Positions 24,197-34,330 of a stretch of 64,000 nucleotides of DNA are shown one piece after another. Positions within the stretch are counted from its first letter, which is position 1, and each line of letters starts with the position of its first letter. Origin of the DNA: Rhinopomastus cyanomelas (Eukaryota > Chordata > Aves > Bucerotiformes > Rhinopomastidae); NCBI GenBank assembly GCA_013400115.1, contig VXBP01008935.1:124001-188000 (forward strand), read 5' to 3'. The notes below the pieces were generated by a model. It ran no database searches. It saw nothing but the letters and a program-made list of their open reading frames with translations, and was not told the DNA's origin. A program made the position numbers and the translations under genes.

Positions 24197-25911
24197 ATTG
24201 AATCACACCAGGAAACAGAAACATGCAGAAAGGTGCTGCAGGATATGAGCATATAGCCCCAAATAGTCCCTTTTGCCTGCTCTTTCTCTGCTTCAACTTA
24301 AGTGTCTGTGGGACTGCATGTTCCCAGGGTGCTCATTTCTCCTTTGCTTCCTGAAGCAAGATTCTTCTGGTGGATACAACATATCTCATCCATGTTCTCT
24401 AAGCTGGTAGTGGCCTTTATCCATCTGCTGTCATACTAATATTGGCTGGCCCAGACGCAAAAAGTCAATGAGCGTACAGAGGAGGCTTCCCTTACCTAAG
24501 GGAGAAGAGCTCATGCATTAAGATCCAGAGAATAGAGGTTCAGAGTCTGCTGTCTGGCAGTTCAGCCACGGACACATCAAAACACTCGAACCACTTCCTT
24601 TGCAAAGATGACTTTAAATGATGATATACTCCTGCCTTAAAAGTCAAGACCAAAGCCTATTCCTGTTCAAAGCTTATTCTGTGTCAAGAATCCTATTGGT
24701 TTCATGGAATTTATTCTCAGTATGAAACTAGAAATATATGTCTTTAATGACAAGTAGAAATGTAGGGTAGGATAGAAAGAGAAAGAAGATTGAAGTCTGA
24801 TTCAGTAAGATTCAGTAACGTGCTGGATCAACCTTTGCTATTTGAGTTCAAAGAAACGTCTTTTACTCCCCTTCAAGTGCAAACACCCTCAAGTTGAAGT
24901 GCTGGCACCTCTATAATTGTTATTTCTCTTGAATGTACAAAGATTATTACTGAAAAAAAAAGGTAATAAAGTTATTGATGATGGTCTTACACTTGCAGGC
25001 ACAACTTGTGTTCCAAAATATTGTTTGGGGTTTTTTAAAGTCATGCAATGAAAACCAGATTTACCGAAACCTCTTAAAACACACAGAAAAACTGTGTATG
25101 TGCTTAAATAAATAGAATAATTTTAGCACAGATTTCAGTGAGGCTGCTTGATTAGATAAATTCATTTGAGAGTGGTTTTGGAGAACCAGACTCTCAGTCT
25201 GAACTCTGCAAGGCAAGGACTTGCCCTTGTCATAAATGTCTACATAGAGGTTAGCAGCTTTTGAGCTTTATATAAATAATAATTCACCACTAAGATTAAC
25301 TGACTCCTTTCAAAGATCCCACCTGCTATCCAACAAGCAGGCGACCTTTAACAGTGAAGAATTTAAAGCCCTTGAGACACAAGTGATTTTCTACTAGTAA
25401 TATTTTAAATTATATTACCCCTCAGAATAGTCCTCTGGTTTCTCATATTGTGCCCATCCATCTGCATGAGGCTCAGAGCTTTCTCTTTTACCATATCTCA
25501 GAATTTGTTGTTTTTCTCTGTAAACACAAATTGCATGACAGTGTTGAGATGCTGGAGCAGGTGACAGTCTTCATGCTGGAAATTAAGTTGACAGAAAGAC
25601 CAATTTCTTAAATGTTGTGAAGGACTCCTTCTTTGTGTACAGGAATGAAGAAATCTGAGTGTAAAAGCTGTCAGAAGGTTTTGCTTTGTTTTTATCTTAA
25701 TCACAACACAGGATTATCTTTAATTTTCCCTGTTACCAACTAAGATCTGATGTGGAGGCAAGTATGAGACAAAAACATACACTGGTATCAGTATTCTCTC
25801 TCAGAGGATCAGTTCAGGTCTTTGGCTTGGTGTTTAAACCACTCTGTAATCTATTGTGACAGTTGTGCTTTGTACACAGGAAAGGTTCTTTCATTTAAAG
25901 TGTCTTAAAAA

Positions 25912-26340
25912 TCAGCCCCAGTCAACATTAAAGCCTGTTAAAACAGGAAAAAACGTGTTGAGAAACACATTACTAAGACATGTTTGCGACACGCAGTGTA
26001 GACAGGCTTTTATACAGACAGCGACCAGGATTTTCACCTTAAGTAGTATTAAGATACGATCCCAGAACACATGGGCACTTTGACACAGAAATTTCTCTTT
26101 TAATTGACAAAGAGCTACCCAGAGCCACCCGGAGTGCACCACCACTAGGGAGCATAGCCCAGAACATCTCGTGTTCCTCAAGAAGCTGATCACATAAACG
26201 CAGTGTGCCTTCTTATCTGGGTCACCTAGAAGGATTTTCTTGCAAAAGTCACAGTAAAACATTTCAGGTTGCTTGGAGCACTCCTGGAATTTAGAGGGAT
26301 GTGGCATCACCCTTTTGACTTTGAGACCTGGCCGTGCCAA
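25912..26340 (-). other. Unrecognised 142-codon ORF with a CxxC motif
   Basis: The longest open frame in the window, on the minus strand. The first third reads as a basic, soluble segment (RPGLKVKRVMPHPSKFQECS) followed by MFYCDFCKKILLGDPDKKAH, where Cys-x2-Cys and a later His/Cys could recall a zinc-finger knuckle. The rest is hydrophobic and Cys-rich and looks unlike a conserved domain. After the DPDKKAH stretch another frame is also open for about 50 codons (DQLLEEHEMFWAMLPSGGAL), which would fit an old gene copy with one frameshift. I do not recognise a parent gene. One or two ORFs of this length are expected by chance in this much AT-rich DNA, so chance remains the first explanation. Confidence 0.2.
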
Positions 26341-27926
26341 CTAGAACCATTAGTTCAGGCATCCAGTTTATTCTTAGATAGGCAGAAGACAAAAAAGACT
26401 ACTTAGCATTTTTAGTGATTAGAAATGCTTTTGAAAGGGACAGTTTGTTTCTTCCATTGACTACACTGAAATTTTACGGTCTAGCTACCGTAATCAGAAA
26501 CTTTAAATCAACAATAATACGTGTGTTCTCTGCTCTATTATTTAAGAGTGATGTGCATATCTGTACATAAGATGGACTTATATATCACTTCACACTCAGT
26601 ATTTGATGTATCTATTATTTCACCTCTGCTTTCAATGAAGTATATCGTTCTGGTGAAAATTTACTTAAAACCCAACTTTGCTTCATATTAACAGTAATGC
26701 TTAGTTTTGCACAAATTAAATCATTTAAGCTTCTCTTAATTGCTGGTTAGCATATTTTTTTTATAACTTTTGTGGGGAAATATGCTCTATAAATGCAATG
26801 TGTATGAAAACAGTCCACAAAAGCCTTAACTAGACATGATAATATTTAGTATTTAACGTACTAGAAAGCAATTTATTGTCTCACACAGATTTTTCTTCCC
26901 AGTGAATATTTACCTGGGACAAAGACTGAAGAATGAGATGCAATGAGATGCATTATCTTGGGAATCATTCATGAGCAACATCACTCTAATTTCACGTTCT
27001 CTACTAGTGTAGAGGATACAAGACGTAGAACAAAACAGCCTGATTTTCAGATTGTAGAGCAAGTATGAAGCTGTCACGGTTGCAGCAAGTTGGCTGGATT
27101 TCAAACAGTCATATCTGGGAATGAACAAATGTTCTTCTATGGTGTGACCTTACTGAGATCCTGTTCTTGCCTTTGAATTGCAAAACTGTTCTGAATTAAA
27201 AGAATTGAAGATTAATTCTTCTATTCTCTTCTTTCAAGACAGAAAAGAATGAATACTGTAACACTGCATCACTTTGTACAGAATTCAGGAAGAGGTTATA
27301 TTAAGTAAGAATTTTCCATAAGAAAAGGTATTGTTCAACTTCATAAAGTTCAGCAGACAATCACAAGCTTTCTCGAAATGTTCCATTAGCCCTTTGGAAA
27401 AAAAGGAGGACTGTTTCCACGCTGCTTTCCTTGACTACTCCTCGTGTAACCTGTTCATCCCCATTTTTGTCTTAAATGCTTTTTCACCTCCCAAATAGTT
27501 TTCCCACTATAGATCTGCTTGAAAATGTCACCTTTTAGATGTGACATCAAAGGTACTGGTGAAAAGTTTGGTGATTGAAATATTTCACAAACAAATCTTG
27601 TCCGGAGCATAGATCCTAGTTAAATGTTTTCTGGTGTTTAGATACATTTTTGGTCAAAATTGTGAAGGCTGCACTGACCTCTTCAGTCCACAGCATTCAT
27701 CTCAGACCAGATGCCTGAAGACTTGATCTAGACAAGCATCTCAAGCACCAAAATACTGATCATTTCTAGCCCTTGAAAAACAAATTCTCTGGCTTTGAAT
27801 CTACCATGATACAGGACAGAACTATTTTTTTAAAAAATCTTTTCTTGTTTTTTCTTCTTCTCTAATGAACAAAGATTTTTCACATCTGCTCAATTCATCA
27901 TTTGCAGTCACCCACTCTTCCACAAC

Positions 27927-27957
27927 CACACACACACACACGTACGTGCATGCATAC
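27927..27957 (+). repeat. (CA)n run extended into CGTACGTGCATGCATAC
   Basis: A CA dinucleotide array passes without interruption of the purine/pyrimidine alternation into CGTACGTGCATGCATAC, giving about 31 strictly alternating bases. Such sequence can adopt Z-DNA under supercoiling. Likely a compound microsatellite. Confidence 0.8.
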
Positions 27958-30900
27958 AAAACCACAGAAAGAGGGAGTGTGGTGAACCTAAATTCACAGC
28001 TATGGCTTTAAAACATTTGGGTCTAATGGAATTTTTTTCTATTATAAAATCCACATTCTTTCCTGTTAATCTGTTTCCATCTCACTGCAAACATTCAGTT
28101 TCTACCCATCTTTTACTGAATGTGGAGGCTTTTCCTTCTCTCTCCTGAAGTACAAGCACTGTTGTCTTTATCTTAACCATAAAACATCCCATCAAATTCA
28201 TCCAGTAACACAATACAGGTGTTATGGCAAGACCTAAAGATAGCCTTAAATCCATCATGTATGATTACAGGCAGTGTTCTGGCTTTTAAATGTCATACCA
28301 AGGAAAACAAGCTGGAAAGAGGAGGATAATTAGGCTCTTTCTTTAGCAAGAGTACATTTCTTTGGTGATGGAGCAATTACAACCCTACTGTGATATACAG
28401 AAACTGTCTCAGAAGGCAGAAAAAAGCCCTGGAAATTGTAGCCATTCAAGAACAACTCAGTCTCTTATTTCTGTTGAATATTCAGGACTCTAAGAAAACA
28501 AAAATCTTGGTTACTATAAAAGTATGCAAGGATTAATATTATCTCTAATATTAATTTGTAAATATTATTCAGACAAAATTGAATTTTCCCATCAGGAATT
28601 TTTTGCAAGAATCTGTAGAGCGTTAAAGCTGGTGTTTTGGGCACAAATCTTTGTGGTTCTTTCTCTGGGGTTCAGCTCTTCCATTTTTACTCTCTGGTTC
28701 TGGCATTCAAAGAATCAATAGGAGGTTTCACCCAAAAACTTCCTTTTTTTAAAAAAAAAGAAAAAAATCAGACTCAAAGCTTCTGAGATTGATAACTTCT
28801 TCAAAATAAACTAGTAGAGTGCACTATCTACACACTCCTGTGGTTCTGGACACAAGTGGTTGGCTTAAACTCACACAACTTTGGCTAAGCAAACACCAGA
28901 AGTCAAAGTTACTCATTCAGAACTTGCTCAGAAGATAAGAGATATTTTTCTCAAGCAGCTCAGGGATAGGGAGATAAGGGTTTCTACAGGAGCAACTGTG
29001 TCTCTTCACTGATTACTGAGACATTCAGGATTTCTAGCTTTGTATTGTTAGACTGCACTTGCAACTGGGATTACAGTTAAAAATTAAACACAAACAGAAG
29101 CACAAAGGGTTTGTCCTACAATTCAATGGTTCAATATTTAACGAAGTGTTTCAGCCTCATAAGTGCAAGAACAGAGATCCTCCGAGGGACCACACGTAAC
29201 ACATCTAAAATCTGCTGCTTACAGATGTCACAGCTAAAACTGAGGCATCCAGCTGGGACTTTAAATTCCTTCTCCAGAATTAATACCCTTGCCTGGTTCT
29301 TAGGGCATTTGCTATGATGCAAGAAAGGGAACGGAGTTACACTGATCTGAATTTTTGTCAGAGCAAATTAAGACTGCAGGTCAATATCAAATGAGTAAAA
29401 AAAGATTCATACTGTAAACAACCCAGCAGATAAAATAACAGTCTTGAAACAAGGCCCTGTAAATGACCAAATGTGGCCTGTGTGTACATATTAGTATAAT
29501 TTTACGCTCCATTTCCAACATGGATATTACAATAATATTTCACACAAATTACAGGTCAATTTTCATATAGATGCTGCCCTAAAGGTGCATGAAATCATAT
29601 TAGTAGGGAATATTCACATCATACTCAGCAACGGCAACTGAACAGAAAAACAAGGTTTTAGTAACCTCCCAGCTTCCAATGTGCTGGTGGGTTACACAAC
29701 GTAAAATGACTGTTCCACCAGGCTGCACCAGCCGTGATTAAATCCATTAGCATTGTCCTTAGCTCTGTGAAACCTTCTATGACTGTTCACACAGGCACCT
29801 GCCCTGCTTGGGCTTCTGTAACTTTGTTATGTTTTAATACCCTGAAATAAAACAAATAAAACCCACAACAAAACACTGCTTCCCTTGCTACCCCCACCTA
29901 ACATTGTACCTTTTCCTCTTCGGTGTAAAAACTTTAAGATGATTGCTGTTCACTCCTTTTCTTGAGGTTTGACTGTGTTAGTTGGCAAAAAAATAAAAGA
30001 AGAAAACCACCAAGTTCAAGCCAGAACCCAGCCTGCTGGCCCATGGTCAGTTAGTGCTCCTTCTGATGCTCAAATTTATCTGGCTTAAATCCCTGAGCTT
30101 GGTGTTTCTTATCAGCTGGCTCTGGGCTTCCAGATGGGCTTAATTAGTGAGGACCATTAGTCCCAAGGACTGAGAGTGAATTAAGACTGGGTGATTTTTG
30201 GCTTAATGTTTGCCAGTGTCTGGCCCAGAGTACACATTTTTGGGATGCAAAGCTTTTTATATTCATTTTGTCAAGAAAATTTTCCTTCACAGTCCTTTGG
30301 TGCTCGGTAAGTGCCATAAAAAGCAGTTAGTACCAGATTCTTTCCCTGTGGTACATTTGCCTTTATAGTTGTCTGTCTACTCTTTTCCACCTCGTCTCCA
30401 AAGCCCTGTATAATGAACAGAGGGCAGAGAATGAAGCAGGTGAAATTCCTGGCTTTACAGCTCAATTGCCATTAGAATTTCTCTTACCTATCTTCTGTGG
30501 GACTCAGTTTATCTAGCTAATAAATTTTTTCTCAGAGACATAATTCCTTGCATTCTTCAGAGGGCAATTTGAAAGTAATTCAGCTGTGTCCACAGAAAAA
30601 GGACAATTATATTCAACTAAATGGCTTAGATGAAAGGAGAGACACTCAATATTGTTCCAAAAGTAACTGTTTCATCTGGTCAGACTTCCAATAGAATACA
30701 TGTCCACACCACACCCCTAATTTTGCAGACCATAAGCCACATGGGCTAAGAGACTTAATGTCTCAAGACAACATTTGCACGAACACGATAGATCATAATT
30801 GAAACCCTCTCAGCCACAATGTGGACTTTCAGATGTACTGGCCTCCACTTGTAACCCAATGGTTGCTATCATTACAAACCTAGAAAACAAATAACTAATT

Positions 30901-32592
30901 AAACGTGTTTATTAATTTAAAGAACATGGAAGACATGATTTAGATGCACCTTTACAGTCTTAGCTAGAATTAAATCAATTTTTAGTAAGTTATGTAGGTT
31001 GGCTCTGAGTTGTGATTACACGACCCACTGTTGTGAGATGTGTTATAGATGGAAAGGGTTTTTCACTTAGAAAAACACAAGGCTTCCCATTCATGTCAGC
31101 TTGTTGCTATTGTTTATATGTAAATGTTTCCTTCCTGTCTCTTTAAGAAGCAAATGTTATTTGCCTTTTTTCCTGGAGAAGCAGAAAACATTAATTTTCT
31201 ACTGAATGTTAAGTAGGAGACCAGCAAAGGAACACAAAAGAAGGAAGTCACGTGCCAGTATTTGAAACCACATTAACATCTCCCCCATTCCAAAAAACAG
31301 GTGTACCTTTTCAGAGCAAACTATGCAGCAGTCTGATGATCACCATAAAAAACATTACATGCATTTTCTGTCACTGAGCTTGGATGAATCTTTGGGTTAC
31401 AGAAGAAATTGTGGGGAAAAAGAACCTCATGAATTTTATGAAAGCGATTCCAATGTTTCACATTTTGCTTTAGGCTTGGTGCTTCCTACAGTAAAGGTCG
31501 ATTCCTCTGCGTTGTAATAAAGACAACAACAAATGGATTATTTTCTCCTTTCTTTCTAATCCGAAAACTACCTGAGTGGTGGGATAACCACATGGGATAC
31601 AAAGCCCATGCTCAAAGCAATGCTGAGCATAAAGCTAACCCTTCACTACATACTCACAGTGTAGGTCATGTTCATTTAAATGAGAGTGGAAGACAGTTTG
31701 ACAGGTCATCTATTCCTTCATCTGCACCACAGCAGAACCAGCTTCACTGTTTTCTTTGACAGATATTTACAGACCTTTGTTTGCCACAGGTCAGCCAGTG
31801 ACTCACTGGCAAACATCGTAGCTTGGAAGTTTCTGTTCGACCCGTTTCTTCTCACATCATGAAGATGCAGAAAAGCTTCTGGGCTGTGTTGCTGTTACAG
31901 TAGATCAATGATCGTGCAGAACAAACATGAGACACCTGCGCATGCCTGGATCTTCAGGACAGGACTGTCTTATGGTGGATGTGCATTTTGCCTGAAAGCA
32001 GAAGATGTTGTTGCTTGACAATAGAACATAAACCTAGGAATTTGGACTGCCAGTGATGAGTTGTTATTCATCTTCCATTGACACAGAAGCACAAGCACCC
32101 TTCGTTCTGACTTTTGCAAGGTTTACTAGAAGTGAAGCCTATTACTCATCCTTTCTGATCGTGGTGACTACATCAGTAATGTATTCTCCTCGTCAAGGCT
32201 TCTTTTTGCATACAATTTAGGCAAATGAAAATTTTTATGATCACTCAAATTTTTCTTCTTAAGATTGAGAATCTGCTTTTGCTTTTTTTTCTCCTCCATA
32301 TCCTCACTTGTTTATTGATGTATAGTCAAACAATTTTTTGGTCCTTGAACCTTCACAGAAAGACACTGATAGAGATTTCTACCAAGAAAGCATGCCAGAG
32401 CATTAAAGATGAATCATATGCTCGAATTATCTAAAATCACAGGCTGGTTTATGTAATCTGGTAAAAAAATATGTATTCATAAAGCAGGTTTCCTTAAGCA
32501 GTGTGATAAAAGCTTTTCTATTCTATAATGTTTCTATTCAGTGGTGACTAGCAGTTTAGTAGGTGTGTGAGTCTTCACTTACAACAACTGAA

Positions 32593-32791
32593 ATGAAATT
32601 TCTTCACAGTGCAGGTGACAGAGCACTGGAACAGGCTGCCCAGGGTGGTTGTGGAGTCTCCTTCACTGGAGATGTTTAAAACCTGCCTGGATAGGTTCCT
32701 GTGTGACTTGGTCTAGGTGATCCTGCTGTTGTTGGGGGGATTGGACTAGATGGTCTTTCAAGGTCCCTTCCAATCCCTGATGATTCTATGA
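32593..32791 (+). mobile_element. CR1 LINE 3' end
   Basis: Plus-strand CR1 of about 200 bp: TTTCTTCACAGTGCAGGTGA, GGAGCACTGG-like ORF2 end, TTCCTGTGTGACTTGGTC, GGATTGGACTAGATGGTC, then AATCCCTGATGATTCTATGA. Only one terminal octamer is left. It is 5'-truncated in the ORF2 C-terminus and stands directly against the large minus-strand CR1 remnant that follows, so the two elements meet tail to tail. Confidence 0.93.
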
Positions 32792-33111
32792 AAATGCAGT
32801 CTCACTTTAACTGCTCTTTTAAAGCTAGCTGAAGAATTTCTGTCACTGCACGGTATTTTCTGTCCTGCACCAAACTTCTGGCTCACATTGGCACTGATCA
32901 GATTTTGTAATCCGAACAGTATCACCACACTTAGCCAACTACTCCTTAGCCCTCTTTCTGCTGCTACTGGATTTAAAACAACATTTTTGTTGTTGTTCAT
33001 TACAGCAGTCGGATTACTTTCTAGTCAGGCTTTGACCCTTCTGATTTTCTCCATGTATTCACTCATGATATCCTTGTACTCTTGCTGAGTGACCGCCCCT
33101 TCTTCCAAAGG

Positions 33112-33372
33112 TCATAAATTTCCTTTTTCCCTGAGCTGCAACCAAAGCTCTCTGTTCAGCCAGGCCACTCTGCTTCTGTGTTGGTTAGTCTGCCAGCACA
33201 TATGGATGGCCTGCTCCTCTGGCTTTAAGTTTTCCTTTTGAAGAATGTCCAGCTTTCCTGGACACCTATGTGCTTCAGGACTTCCTCCCATAGGATTCCT
33301 ATCAGCCAGTCTTTTAGAATATTCATAGTCAGCCCTCAAGAAATCCAAGGTAGCAGTTCTGCTGAACCTCAC
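33112..33372 (-). pseudogene. CR1 ORF2 linker between endonuclease and reverse transcriptase
   Basis: Minus-strand frame open for 86 codons. It carries RTATLDFLRADYEYSKRLAD, the 'DFxRAxFxLFxxLxxxxP' box that follows the endonuclease, and AWLNRELWLQLREKG, the 'PAWLNRELLxxLxxKxKVY' box before the RT domain. The same two boxes occur in the plus-strand copy at 59467-59815, which supports the assignment. Beyond it, in a shifted frame, GAVTQQEYKDIMSEYMEKIR-like residues continue into the RT region. No function is expected. Confidence 0.88.
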
Positions 33373-33610
33373 TTCTCAAGAATCAAAAATAGTATAATTT
33401 CAAGAAAACTACACCCAGGATGGTCTCTATACCATCACATCACCCACGAGTCCTTCTCTCTTCACAAACACAGGTCCATCAGCTCCTGTTCTCTTAGTTG
33501 GCTCCCTCACCAGCTGTGTCAGGGTTATCTTCCACACGCTCCTGAAGCTATAGACTCATACACTATGAATGTATAGCCATCCACTGAAGAACTGCAGCTG
33601 TGGGAGTTCA

Positions 33611-33774
33611 TAGGATGTTAGGGGTTGGAAGGGACCCAAGAGATCATCGAGTCCAAACCCCCTGCCGGAGCAGGACAAAACTATCTAACACAGATCACAG
33701 AGGAATGCATCCAGGTGGGCCTTGAAAGTCCCCAGAGAAGGAGACTCCACGACCTCCCTGGGGAGTCTGTTCCA
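33611..33774 (-). mobile_element. Younger CR1 3' end inserted into the older CR1
   Basis: A 164-bp minus-strand CR1 tail: TAGGATGTTAGGGGTTGGAA, GACCCAAGAGATCATCGAG, CCCCCTGCCGGAGCAGG, GGAATGCATCCAGGTGGG and GGAGACTCCACGACCTCC. It lies in the middle of the endonuclease code of the old element: left flank GGGAGTTCA and right flank TTATGCCACTATG continue each other as one stretch once the insert is removed. It has a slightly different subfamily signature (CCGGAGCAGGACAAAACTA). It gives the order of events: the old copy first, this one later. Confidence 0.88.
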
Positions 33775-33779
33775 GTTAT

Positions 33780-34215
33780 GCCACTATGTTTCTGTGATTG
33801 CAGCTGTCATGGTTTTTCTGCTGTGCAATGGCTTTCCAGCTCCTCCTGTTTGTTGCAGATGCTGCATGCATTGGTGTAGATGCACTTCAGCTGAGCTATT
33901 GATTCTGTCACCTTTTTGCAGGAGGAAACTAATTCCGATGTGACCATTCTTAGGCACTTCTGTGCTCTCTAAGACACTAATAACTTCTAAGTTTTTGCTG
34001 CCATCTCCATCTCCTACCTCCACTGAGATGGCAGACTGAAGGACCTTGCACACAATCCCTCATGAGACTGCCATCCCCAGGCTTATCTCCAGGGAACCTG
34101 CTTTCATCCCTTTTATCTTTCAAATTTCATGCAAAGGTCTTTCCTTTCACCAAGCTCTGTTAAGTCCTGTGCAAAGAACTTTTTCCCTCTTGAAGAAAGA
34201 TGTACCTCATCTGTT
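33780..34215 (-). pseudogene. CR1 ORF1 end and ORF2 endonuclease N-terminus remnant
   Basis: The upstream part encodes EVHLSSRGKKFFAQDLTEL, the C-terminal signature (DxxH) of the SGNH esterase domain known in CR1 ORF1. About 300 bp further along the element, another frame gives LKCIYTNACSICNKQEELE, matching the start of the APE-like endonuclease, with the catalytic Asn/Glu region represented by IYTNA and, after a one-base shift, ITET followed by a stop. Endonuclease nicks the target and ORF1 has RNA-binding and esterase roles in intact elements. Here the frames are broken and the copy is inert. Confidence 0.75.
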
Positions 34216-34330
34216 TCCAGCATGCCTGGCATCATGTAAACAAACTCACCACCAAAAAAAAAAACCCAAAAAATTCTGCCAGTCACACAAGGCTCAAAGA
34301 CAGATGTTGATCTACTGGCTCCTCCTGTAA

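Larger units (their letters stand above)
24197..32592. other. Longest CR1-free block (8.4 kb), non-coding
   Basis: No CR1 piece is seen across 8.4 kb, although CR1 occurs every few kilobases elsewhere. It holds a (CA)n with a purine/pyrimidine-alternating extension (27927-27957), a 10-bp tandem repeat AATGAGATGC at 26932-26951, poly-A/T patches around 28740-28770, and the longest ORF of the window (25912-26340). No gene, tRNA or other RNA gene was recognised. Confidence 0.5.
32815..34330 (-). mobile_element. Old CR1 internal fragment: ORF1 end, endonuclease, linker, RT start; split by a younger CR1
   Basis: Minus-strand remnant of the central CR1 body, about 1.35 kb without its insert. In element order: end of ORF1 with an esterase-like DEVH motif (34200-34211), the ORF1/ORF2 junction, ORF2 endonuclease N-terminus (LKCIYTNA, 33840-33891, and ITET near 33787-33800), a younger CR1 at 33611-33774, the endonuclease C-terminal part, the linker (33112-33372) and the start of the RT region (an RKRAKE box near 32941-32960). 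Part of the endonuclease is missing near 33560. Frameshifts and stops are frequent. The last 120 bp before 32940 match only loosely. The missing 3' UTR means this was cut by later deletion or decay. Confidence 0.85.

Noticed and set aside
32593..34330. A single twin-primed (inverted) CR1 insertion
   Set aside because: For a plus-strand element with its 3' end at 32791, the inverted 5' part should lie to the left, but the reversed CR1 lies to the right. The copies also differ in age, so two insertions are simpler.
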